Shown: positions 14,845 through 19,932 of the stretch, in pieces
Position numbering within the stretch: the stretch's first letter is position 1
How the letters are laid out: each line of letters opens with the position of its first letter
Assembly (NCBI GenBank): GCA_039934455.1
Contig: JBDTMF010000070.1
Coordinates: 1 to 19,932, forward strand
Length of the DNA stretch: 19,932 bases
Direction: 5' to 3'
Source of the DNA: DASQFQ01 sp039934455
GTDB taxonomy: Bacteria > Actinomycetota > Thermoleophilia > Solirubrobacterales > Solirubrobacteraceae
Made by a program: the position numbers and the translations under genes
Notes under the pieces: generated by a model
Told to the model about the DNA's origin: nothing
What the model saw: the letters and a program-made list of their open reading frames with translations, nothing else
The model's database searches: none

Positions 14845-15117
14845 ATGGCCACCGTGAAGATCCCACCCGTGCTGCGCCCCTCCGTGGGCGGCGAGAAGGA
14901 GGTGCAGGCTGCCGGCGGAGACGTCGGCGCGGTCCTGCACTCCCTCGCCGAGCAGCACCCCGACACCCAGTCCCAGCTCTTCTCGGGCGAGGGGCAGCTC
15001 AATCGCTACGTCAACGTGTACCTCAACGACGAGGACGTCCGCGTCCTCGACGGGCTGGACACGACCGTGTCGGAGGGCGACACGCTCGTGATCCTGCCGG
15101 CCATGGCCGGCGGCTGA
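14845..15117 (+). CDS. cysO: CysO-like MoaD/ThiS sulfur carrier protein
   Basis: A 90-residue ubiquitin-fold sulfur carrier. It opens MATVKIPPVLRPSVGGEKEV and ends DTLVILPAMAGG, so the reactive di-glycine is already exposed. VYLNDEDVRVLDGLDTTVSEGD is typical of actinobacterial CysO. After adenylation and sulfuration by the adjacent rhodanese-MoeB protein, it would carry sulfide as a thiocarboxylate to CysM. The resulting cysteinyl adduct would be released by a Mec peptidase; both partners are encoded 1.3-3 kb downstream. MoaD for molybdopterin or ThiS for thiamine are alternatives, but neither pathway has other genes here. There is no Shine-Dalgarno before ATG 14845. A palindrome, GGGGT-A-ACCCC (14826-14836), lies just upstream. 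Confidence 0.88.
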   Translation: MATVKIPPVLRPSVGGEKEVQAAGGDVGAVLHSLAEQHPDTQSQLFSGEGQLNRYVNVYLNDEDVRVLDGLDTTVSEGDTLVILPAMAGG

Positions 15118-15128
15118 GGGCGCTCAGC

Positions 15129-16127
15129 TCACGGGACCACCATCGGCTTGACGCTCGCCGGGTCCTCGCGCCCGACCCTGAGCGCCGCCTCGGCGTCCTC
15201 GAGCGCGTAGTGCCCGGTGATGATCGACTTGAGGTCGACGCGGCCCGCCGCCGCCAGCGCGATCGCGGTCGGGTAGGTGTTCGCGTAGCGGAAGGTGCCG
15301 GTGACCCAGATCTCCTGGCGCTGGATCGCGCTCAGCGGCACCGTGCCGTCCTCGCCCGGACCCATGCCGACGAGCACGGCGGTGCCGGCGGGGCGCAGCG
15401 CCCTGATGCCCGCGCTCAGCGCATCGGGGTGCCCGGAGCACTCGATCAGCACGTCGGCCTCGAGTTCGAAGCCGTCCCCGGGGGTGACCGTGCGCGTCGC
15501 GCCGGTGCGGCGGGCGACCTCGAGGCGCTGTTCGTTGACGTCGGAGACCGTGACCTCGACGGCGCCGAAGGCGAGCGCGCACTGGGCGGCGAGGATGCCG
15601 ATCGGCCCGGCGCCGGTGACGAGCACGCGGTCGCCCGCGCTCACAGACGCCTTGCGGCAGGCCCAGATGCCCACCGACAGTGGCTCCATCAGCGCGCCCT
15701 CCTCGTCCGACAGCGAGTCGGGCAGCGCGAACGCGAAGTCCTCGTGGATCGCGACGAAGTCCGCGAACGCGCCGTCGATCGGCGGGGTCGCGAAGAAGAC
15801 GACGTCGGGGCAGAGGTTGTAGCGGCCGGCGCGGCACTCGCGGCAGCGTCCGCACGGCACGCCCGGCTCGAGCGTCACGCGGTCACCGACGGCGTGCTTC
15901 GTCGCACCCTCGCCGAGCTCGACCACGTTCCCGGCCGACTCATGCCCGAGCACCATCGGGGCCTCGACCACCATCGGGCCGATGCGGCCGTGCTCGTAGT
16001 AGTGGACGTCGGAGCCGCAGACGCCGACCGCGGTGATCTGGACGAGCACCTCGCGCGGCCCGGGCAGCGGGCGGTCGCGCTCCTCGATCCGGACGTCGCC
16101 GGGCGCGTGCAGGACGGCCGCCCTCAC
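15129..16127 (-). CDS. Zinc-dependent medium-chain dehydrogenase, sorbitol/polyol type
   Basis: A 332-residue MDR-family enzyme, starting MRAAVLHAPGDVRIEERDRP from GTG 16127. The catalytic zinc site is C37 (GVCGSD), H62-E63 (LGHESAG) and probably E148 (LMEPLSVG). The structural zinc site is C92, C95, C98 and C106 (PCGRCRECRAGRYNLC). The Rossmann loop is TGAGPIG (171-177). D196 at the end of the second strand (VTVSD) favours NAD over NADP. HYYEHGRIG and the motif order resemble sorbitol/L-iditol and xylitol dehydrogenases, so oxidation of a sugar alcohol is most likely. GTG 16127 overlaps the permease stop by 4 nt (GTGA), the remains of a sugar-uptake operon in which it was coupled to the transporter. 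It is convergent with cysO, 11 nt away. Confidence 0.93.
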   Translation of the reverse strand: MRAAVLHAPGDVRIEERDRPLPGPREVLVQITAVGVCGSDVHYYEHGRIGPMVVEAPMVLGHESAGNVVELGEGATKHAVGDRVTLEPGVPCGRCRECRAGRYNLCPDVVFFATPPIDGAFADFVAIHEDFAFALPDSLSDEEGALMEPLSVGIWACRKASVSAGDRVLVTGAGPIGILAAQCALAFGAVEVTVSDVNEQRLEVARRTGATRTVTPGDGFELEADVLIECSGHPDALSAGIRALRPAGTAVLVGMGPGEDGTVPLSAIQRQEIWVTGTFRYANTYPTAIALAAAGRVDLKSIITGHYALEDAEAALRVGREDPASVKPMVVP

Positions 16128-16423
16128 TCGCCGGTCACCGCCCCGAGCGTCAGGCCGGTCACGAGCCAGCGCCGCACGACGAGCCCGACCACGATCATCG
16201 GCGCCACCACGATCGTGCCGATGGCGGTGAGCCGGCCCCAGTCGATCTCCGTCTGCGTCACGAGCTGCGACGCGGCGATCGGGAGCGTCGGAGAGTCGGG
16301 CCCCGAGAAGGTCGCGGCGAACGCGTAGTCGTTCCAGGAGAACACCATGCACAGCACGGTAGTGGTTGCGATGCCGGGAAGCACGACCGGCAGCGCGATC
16401 GGGCGGAACCCCGGTCCATGCAT
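16124..16423 (-). pseudogene. 3' remnant of a carbohydrate ABC transporter permease (MalG type)
   Basis: Only about 95-99 residues remain of a family that is normally about 270-300. The sequence GFRPIALPVVLPGIATTTVL starts inside the EAA loop, the segment that contacts the ATPase. Two transmembrane helices and the usual C-terminus (RRWLVTGLTLGAVTGE) follow. The frame is closed by an in-frame TAG just upstream (near 16442), and no earlier part of the permease is present. The 5' two-thirds have therefore been lost exactly where the cysM promoter begins. No partner permease, ATPase or binding protein is in view. The open frame could start at ATG 16423, but a working permease is not credible. Its stop still overlaps the dehydrogenase start, showing the former operon. 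Confidence 0.82.
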
Positions 16424-16433
16424 GGGATCACGC

Positions 16434-16478
16434 TTCTGAGGCTATACTTTCTGAAGTGGCGCCTTCTGAGCTTCAGAA
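16434..16478 (+). promoter_or_regulatory. Shared promoter/operator element, copy B (cysM), with phased TTCTGA repeats
   Basis: Bases 16440-16458 repeat the 19 nt found before rhodanese-MoeB, with TATACT at 16443-16448 and the cysM GTG at 16456, 7 nt later. Around it TTCTGA occurs at 16434, 16449 and 16464, exactly 15 nt apart. An inverted copy, TTCAGAA, lies at 16472-16478, forming TTCTGA-GCT-TCAGAA. This looks like a leaderless promoter surrounded by operator half-sites. Confidence 0.6.
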
Positions 16479-17427
16479 CCGTCCGTGCGGCGGCCGCTAC
16501 GGCGACATCATCCAGGCCATCGGCAATACGCCGCTGGTCGAGCTCAAGCGGCTCTCGCCCAAGCCGGGCGTGCGCATCTGGGCCAAGCTCGAGTCCCACA
16601 ACCCGACCGGCTCGATCAAGGACCGCGTCGCGCGCGCGCTGATCGAGGACGCCGAGGAGAAGGGCTCGATCGCGCCCGGGCAGACGATCCTCGAGCCGAC
16701 CTCCGGCAACACCGGCATCTCGCTGGCGATGATCTGCTCCCGCAAGGGCTATCCGCTGAAGGTCGTCATGCCCGACAACGTGACGCCGGAGCGCAGCCAG
16801 CTGCTGCAGATGTACGGCGCGGAGATCGTCTACTCGCCGGGCTCGCAGGGCTCCAACGGCGCGGTGGAGATGGCGCTCGAGATGGCCGCGGCCGACGCGA
16901 GCTACTTCATGCCCTACCAGTACGGCAACGCCGCCAACCCCGCCGCGCACTACAACGGTACGGCGCCCGAGATCCTCGAGGAGCTCGACGAGATCTCCGC
17001 CTTCGTGGCGGGCCTCGGGACCGGCGGCACGCTGATGGGCGTCGGCCGGCGCTTCAAGGAGGAGCTCGGCGACGCCGTGAAGATCGTCGCGGCCGAACCG
17101 ATGCAGGGCGAGCCCGTGCAGGGCCTGCGCTCGCTCGACGACGGCTTCATCCCGCCGATCATCGACCTCTCGCTGCTCGACCGGAAGATCTTCGTCACGA
17201 ACCACGACGCGATCGTCTGGACGCGGCGGCTGCTCGACGAGGAGGGCATCTTCGCCGGCGTCTCCTCCGGCGCCATCGCCTCGATCGCGGTCCGCATCGC
17301 CAACGAGCTCGACGAGGGCAACGTCGTCTTTATCGTTTGCGATGACGGCTGGAAGTACCTTTCCTCGGGCATCTACACTCGTCCCGTAGACGAGATCGAG
17401 AATCTTGACTCCACCGTGTGGTGGTGA
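16456..17427 (+). CDS. cysM: Cysteine synthase, CysM type (probably CysO-dependent O-phosphoserine sulfhydrylase)
   Basis: A 323-residue fold-type II PLP enzyme. PLP is held by K55 in PTGSIKDRVA, with the phosphate loop at TSGNTGIS (82-89) and GLGTGGTLMG. The protein follows mycobacterial CysM, not CysK, in several blocks: ALGNTPLV-like AIGNTPLVELKRLSP, YQYGNAANPAAHYNGT, VAAEPMQGEPVQGLRSLDDGF, and the C-terminal DDGWKYLSSGIYTRP...LDSTVWW tail. In Mycobacterium tuberculosis CysM an arginine in the block matching GLRSLDDGF recognises O-phosphoserine; the Arg is kept here. It would make cysteine from O-phosphoserine and thiocarboxylated CysO in the cytoplasm. The frame is open to 16366, but homology begins at RYGDIIQAIGNTPL and GTG 16456 is at the expected 5' end of a leaderless mRNA. 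It is followed 17 nt later by tatA. Confidence 0.93.
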   Translation: MAPSELQNRPCGGRYGDIIQAIGNTPLVELKRLSPKPGVRIWAKLESHNPTGSIKDRVARALIEDAEEKGSIAPGQTILEPTSGNTGISLAMICSRKGYPLKVVMPDNVTPERSQLLQMYGAEIVYSPGSQGSNGAVEMALEMAAADASYFMPYQYGNAANPAAHYNGTAPEILEELDEISAFVAGLGTGGTLMGVGRRFKEELGDAVKIVAAEPMQGEPVQGLRSLDDGFIPPIIDLSLLDRKIFVTNHDAIVWTRRLLDEEGIFAGVSSGAIASIAVRIANELDEGNVVFIVCDDGWKYLSSGIYTRPVDEIENLDSTVWW

Positions 17428-17444
17428 ACCGGAAGGATCGCGAC

Positions 17445-17663
17445 ATGCCCTTCAGCGTTGGCCCAATGGAACTCATCCTCGTCCTGGCGATCGCATTGAT
17501 CGTGTTGGGCCCCAAGCGCCTCCCAGAGGCCGGAAAGGCGCTCGGCAAGGGCCTGCGGGAGTTCAAGGACTCGGTCAGCGGCATTGGCCAGGACGACGAC
17601 GAGGACGAGGGCGAGCCTCCGGCCCTCAAGGCGGACGCGGACCGCACCGCCGCTCCGCATTAG
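17445..17663 (+). CDS. tatA: Twin-arginine translocase subunit TatA/TatE
   Basis: A 72-residue TatA-family protein: a short N-terminus (MPFSVGPMEL), one transmembrane helix (ILVLAIALIVLG), the conserved hinge GPKRLPEAGKALGKGLREFK, an amphipathic helix and an acidic tail (QDDDEDEGE). It forms the variable pore of the Tat system, which exports folded proteins; TatB/TatC are not in this window. The start ATG 17445 has GGAAGGA 7 nt upstream, a good Shine-Dalgarno. It lies 17 nt after cysM, and its TAG stop overlaps the GTG start of the JAMM gene by one base (TAGTG). A translocase gene is thus locked between two cysteine-pathway genes. Whether this reflects shared regulation or chance cannot be told. 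Confidence 0.93.
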   Translation: MPFSVGPMELILVLAIALIVLGPKRLPEAGKALGKGLREFKDSVSGIGQDDDEDEGEPPALKADADRTAAPH

Positions 17664-18058
17664 TGCAGCTCGCCCGCGCCCTGCTCGCTCAGATCATCGC
17701 CCAGGCGCGCGCCGAGGCGCCGAACGAGTGCTGCGGCATCATCGCCACCCGGGCCGGGAAGGCGGTCGCGGTGCACCCGGCCAAGAACGCCGCCGCCTCC
17801 CCGTTGCGCTACGAGATGGAGGGGATGGAGCAGTACAGGATCCAGTCCGCGATCGAGGACGCCGGGCACGAGCTCGGGGCGATCTACCACTCGCACACGC
17901 GCACCCCGCCGCTCCCGTCGCAGACGGACATCAACCTCGCGTTCTATCCCGAAGCGCTCTACGTGATCGTCGGCGTCGCGGGTGATGAGCCCGATGTGCG
18001 CGCCTTCCGGATCGTGGAAGGCGAGGTGAGCGAGCAGCCGCTCGAGGTGGTCGGATGA
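17663..18058 (+). CDS. mec: Mec-like JAMM/MPN+ metallopeptidase
   Basis: A 131-residue zinc isopeptidase of the JAMM family. It begins MQLARALLAQIIAQARAEAP from GTG 17663. The motif residues are the Glu in PNECCGII, HSH in IYHSHTRTPP (zinc histidines) and the downstream S...D in PLPSQTD, giving the full E-HxH-S-D set. In Mycobacterium, Mec cleaves the CysO-cysteine adduct and frees cysteine; cysO and cysM in the same window make that role likely here. The tatA stop overlaps its start by one base and its own stop overlaps the next start (ATGA), so all are translationally coupled. There is no N-terminal ThiF or other fused domain. Confidence 0.9.
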   Translation: MQLARALLAQIIAQARAEAPNECCGIIATRAGKAVAVHPAKNAAASPLRYEMEGMEQYRIQSAIEDAGHELGAIYHSHTRTPPLPSQTDINLAFYPEALYVIVGVAGDEPDVRAFRIVEGEVSEQPLEVVG

Positions 18059-18561
18059 GTGACGCGCTGATCTGCTCCGCATGCGCCACGCCGCACCCGG
18101 GGACCGAGCGCTTCTGCCCCGACTGCGGGCTGCCGCTCGTGCATTCGCCGGAGTTCGCCGCGGCGGCGCCCGCGCCGACCTCCGCGCAGGAGCGCGCGCG
18201 CAAGGTCCAGGCGCGCTACGCGGAAGGGCCGCTCGTGCGGGTCGCGGCGGCGCGCCACCAGTCCGAGGCCGAGTTCCTGCAGGGTCTGCTGCTCGAGGAG
18301 GGGATCCCGTCGCTGACGCGGCGCTCGGGCGGCTTCGACGTCCCCGACTTCCTCGCCGCCGGCCCGCGCGACATCCTCGTCCCGCAGTCGGGCGCGCTCG
18401 CCGCGCGCGACGCGCTCGGGACCACCGAGCCGCCTCCCCGCGTTCCCGGGCCGCTCGCGCGCCGGACGGAGGCGCCGTGGGTGCGCGCGCTCGCGACCGC
18501 GCTCGCCGTGTTCCTGATCGCGATCGTGGCGGCCGGCGTGATCACCGCCGTGTGGCCGTGA
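18055..18561 (+). CDS. Zinc-ribbon, DUF2007-like, tail-anchored membrane protein
   Basis: A 168-residue protein in three parts. Residues 7-24 form a zinc ribbon with C7, C10, C21 and C24 (CSAC...CPDC). Residues about 58-122 resemble DUF2007 (putative signal-transducing domain): LVRVAAARHQSEAEFLQGLL, EEGIPSLTRRSG and RDILVPQSGALAARDAL. The C-terminal helix (about 141-165, ALATALAVFLIAIVAAGVITAV) should anchor it in the membrane with the ribbon in the cytoplasm. ATG 18055 overlaps the mec stop (ATGA), and its own TGA overlaps the next start (GTGA). Tight coupling to mec suggests a related or co-regulated role, but neither domain has a clear biochemical function. I can assign no pathway from sequence. 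Confidence 0.8.
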   Translation: MSDALICSACATPHPGTERFCPDCGLPLVHSPEFAAAAPAPTSAQERARKVQARYAEGPLVRVAAARHQSEAEFLQGLLLEEGIPSLTRRSGGFDVPDFLAAGPRDILVPQSGALAARDALGTTEPPPRVPGPLARRTEAPWVRALATALAVFLIAIVAAGVITAVWP

Positions 18562-18800
18562 TCTGGCTCCGCTACGGGCTCCCGGCCGTGCTGGTGCTCG
18601 CGGGCTTCGTGATCCTGTTCGTGGCCGACGGCAGCATCAAGTGGGACGGGTTCGCGATGTGCGTCGGCGCCGGGCTCGCGGTCCTGCTCATGAACCTGCT
18701 GTTTCGCTTCGGCGCCAAGGGCGACGACGAGCGCCAGGCCGAGGACGAAGCGCGCGAGTACTTCGCCGCCCACGGCCACTGGCCGGACGACAGCCCCTAA
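18558..18800 (+). CDS. Small two-span membrane protein (80 aa)
   Basis: An 80-residue protein from GTG 18558, overlapping the preceding stop by 4 nt. It has two hydrophobic helices, LRYGLPAVLVLAGFVILFVA (about 4-23) and FAMCVGAGLAVLLMNLLFRF (about 32-51), joined by DGSIKWDG. An acidic cytoplasmic tail follows (GDDERQAEDEAREYFAAHGHWPDD). I recognise no named family. The consistent overlap, the membrane topology and the conserved-looking tail argue that it is real. It is the last gene of the cysM-led operon and ends 13 nt from the convergent peptidase-like gene. Function unknown; a partner of the tail-anchored protein encoded before it is a reasonable guess only. Confidence 0.75.
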   Translation: MIWLRYGLPAVLVLAGFVILFVADGSIKWDGFAMCVGAGLAVLLMNLLFRFGAKGDDERQAEDEAREYFAAHGHWPDDSP

Positions 18801-18813
18801 GCGTGGATCCGGG

Positions 18814-19548
18814 CTAAGAAGGCCGCGCGAGCCGGTTGAGGTGGGAGCGCCAGGCCTGCTCGGTCTGGCGCATCGGACGGCCGTGGAACGCGCGCTCGAG
18901 CGCCTGGGCGGGGTTCGGCGCGCGGGCGAGGTCGACGCACGCCTCCTCACCCTCCTCGCGGGCGAGCAGGTCGAACACGGTGCCGCCGAGCAGCAGCGCG
19001 TCGCGGCGGCCGGGCGGGAAGCTCGGCGCCGGTCGCTCGTGCGTACGCAGGACGACCGCGGGGCGGATATGGCGCGTCTGGCCGGAGAAGAACTGCGCGG
19101 CGCCCTCGAGCCGCCACGGCGCGTCCTGCGGCAGCGACCGGCCGCGGCCAAGGCGCCGCCGCCGGTCGGGCGTCAGCAGGCGCTTGGCGAGGAGGGCGGT
19201 GGGGGCGAGCATCAGCAACTCGAGCGAGCCCTCGACGTTGGAGGCGCGGGCGGCGAGCACGCGCGGCGCCAGCACGTGCAGCTCGCCGTCGGTCACGCGC
19301 CCGACGACGTAGCGCCGCCCGGCCGGGGCGGTCCGCGAGCGCTGGAGCACGAGCCACGGCTGGGCCGCGTCGAGCTGCGCGCTCGTGGGGTGCAGGACGA
19401 CCGCGAGCTCGCCGACCTCGGCTCCGAGCCGGGCCTGCAGCCGCGGGCGTGCGTACTCGAGCTGGGCGAGGACACGCTGCGCGTCCTCCGCGTCGCGCTC
19501 GTCGTGACGCGCGACGAACGTCTCGGAAGTGGTTTCGAGCCAGGCCAT
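18814..19548 (-). CDS. Hypothetical protein, possible degenerate peptidase-MA-like fold
   Basis: A 244-residue protein starting MAWLETTSETFVARHDERDA. Its layout recalls the MA-clan peptidase-like domains: an N-terminal region in which a protein of known width (ARPRLQARLG) precedes VAVVLHPT-like strands (here ELAVVLHPTSAQL), a helix region, then EGAAQFFSGQT, which resembles the EGxAxYxxG segment of those enzymes. But no HExxH is present; the place where it would fall reads ASNVEGSLELLMLAPTALLA. It is therefore probably catalytically dead, or a separate family. No signal peptide or membrane helix is evident. I associate such proteins with Thermoleophilia, without a search to prove it. The start ATG 19548 has GACAAT about 9 nt upstream and no Shine-Dalgarno. 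Function unknown. Confidence 0.65.
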   Translation of the reverse strand: MAWLETTSETFVARHDERDAEDAQRVLAQLEYARPRLQARLGAEVGELAVVLHPTSAQLDAAQPWLVLQRSRTAPAGRRYVVGRVTDGELHVLAPRVLAARASNVEGSLELLMLAPTALLAKRLLTPDRRRRLGRGRSLPQDAPWRLEGAAQFFSGQTRHIRPAVVLRTHERPAPSFPPGRRDALLLGGTVFDLLAREEGEEACVDLARAPNPAQALERAFHGRPMRQTEQAWRSHLNRLARPS

Positions 19549-19916
19549 GGGCGCGGGATTGTCGCCTGTGCGGCGGCCGGACGGGTCGACCCAGGGATCG
19601 GCCTCGGCGGCCGGCGGGGCCTGTCAGGAAATGGAACCCGCCGGCGACTGTTTCCTCCACCTGATCTCGGGCTCCGTTCGCCGTGCCGGGGGCCGGAAAC
19701 CAGCTCGCCGGCCCGCAGCGCCCTTTCCTGCCACCCGCCGGAGGAACGGTTACTGCCGCGGGTCGATGCCGCTCGGTTCCTGCTTCAGCAGCGTAACGAG
19801 CGCTGGACCGGAGTGCTCCGTTCACGCGAAGGGGTGCACTCTCGCCGGCGCGCAGACCGCGTTCCTTGTCGTCTGAAGCGGTAGCGCTGCGCTCGGCGGC
19901 TTGAGAGGATCGCCGC
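19549..19916. other. 368-nt non-coding stretch with hairpins, possible structured leader
   Basis: No convincing gene is seen on either strand. AGGAAC (19741-19746) pairs with GTTCCT (19775-19780) around an inner GCGG...CCGC hairpin. GAGTGC (19810-19815) pairs with GCACTC (19835-19840). ACCCGCCGG occurs twice (near 19636 and 19732). I looked for the core motifs of the cobalamin, TPP, SAM-IV, ydaO (c-di-AMP), glycine and FMN riboswitches and for RNase P RNA and tmRNA, and found none. Confidence 0.4.
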
Positions 19917-19932
19917 ATGGGCGTGCATCGCA
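19917..19932 (+). CDS. Start of an unidentified gene, 3'-partial
   Basis: ATG 19917 is preceded by AGAGGA with a 7-nt spacer, a good Shine-Dalgarno, and opens MGVHR before the window ends. Too little is present to identify a product. The 368-nt stretch before it could be its leader. Confidence 0.4.

Noticed and set aside
13499..14866. 455-residue open frame antisense to rhodanese-MoeB
   Set aside because: It mirrors the sense codons, has no domain of its own and covers the shared promoter.
17411..17424. CCACC-GTGT-GGTGG inverted repeat at the end of cysM
   Set aside because: It encodes the last codons (Ser-Thr-Val-Trp-Trp), has a short stem and no T tract, and lies before co-transcribed tatA.
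1..19932. tRNA, rRNA, CRISPR array, insertion sequence or prophage
   Set aside because: No T-loop/CCA pattern, rRNA core sequence, regularly spaced repeats, transposase or integrase was seen.

Overview
The window is very GC-rich (about 70% by eye), gene-dense and bacterial. Gene content and sequence style point to a high-GC actinobacterium, most likely class Thermoleophilia, order Solirubrobacterales (Solirubrobacter, Conexibacter or Patulibacter relatives). The reasons are: a GGDEF/HD-GYP protein of the type common there; an actinobacterial CysO/CysM/Mec cysteine pathway; several small Thermoleophilia-like orphan proteins; and many genes whose -10-like box lies 7-8 nt before the start codon, which suggests leaderless mRNAs. 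The taxonomic call is inference. I see no rRNA, tRNA, CRISPR array, phage or transposase.

Layout. 1-1073: 3' part of a GGDEF/HD-GYP cyclic-di-GMP protein with an apparent frameshift near its end. 1078-3496 (minus): a secreted beta-rich protein, a TauE/SafE permease and a FrnE-like DsbA thiol oxidoreductase, probably one operon. 3594-5794 (plus): an acyl-CoA dehydrogenase coupled to a membrane-anchored M28/glutaminyl-cyclase-like metalloenzyme. 5815-6789: ispH. 6786-7943 (minus): a CaiB/BaiF CoA-transferase, divergent from a metallophosphoesterase (7970-9088). 9085-9825 (minus): a redoxin. 9949-10677: a lysine-rich secreted protein followed by a strong terminator. 10757-11225: two small proteins. 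11222-11818 (minus): a SCO1/SenC copper chaperone. 11838-13468 (minus): a NarL-type sensor kinase and response regulator.

13535-18800 is the most interesting part. It holds what looks like the CysO-dependent cysteine pathway in two plus-strand blocks: rhodanese-MoeB plus the CysO/ThiS-like sulfur carrier (13589-15117), and CysM plus TatA plus a Mec-type JAMM peptidase plus a zinc-ribbon/DUF2007-like protein plus a small membrane protein (16456-18800). Between the blocks, on the minus strand, sit a polyol-type zinc dehydrogenase and the 3' stump of a sugar ABC permease. Both sulfur blocks begin with the same 19-nt element, GGCTATACTTTCTGAAGTG, whose last three bases are a start codon: the CysM start in one case, an 11-codon upstream ORF overlapping the MoeB start in the other. 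I read it as a shared leaderless promoter/operator, so the two blocks would form one small regulon.

18814-19548 (minus) encodes a protein resembling a peptidase-MA fold without its catalytic motif. 19549-19916 is non-coding with hairpins and may be the leader of a gene whose start (19917) is just inside the window.
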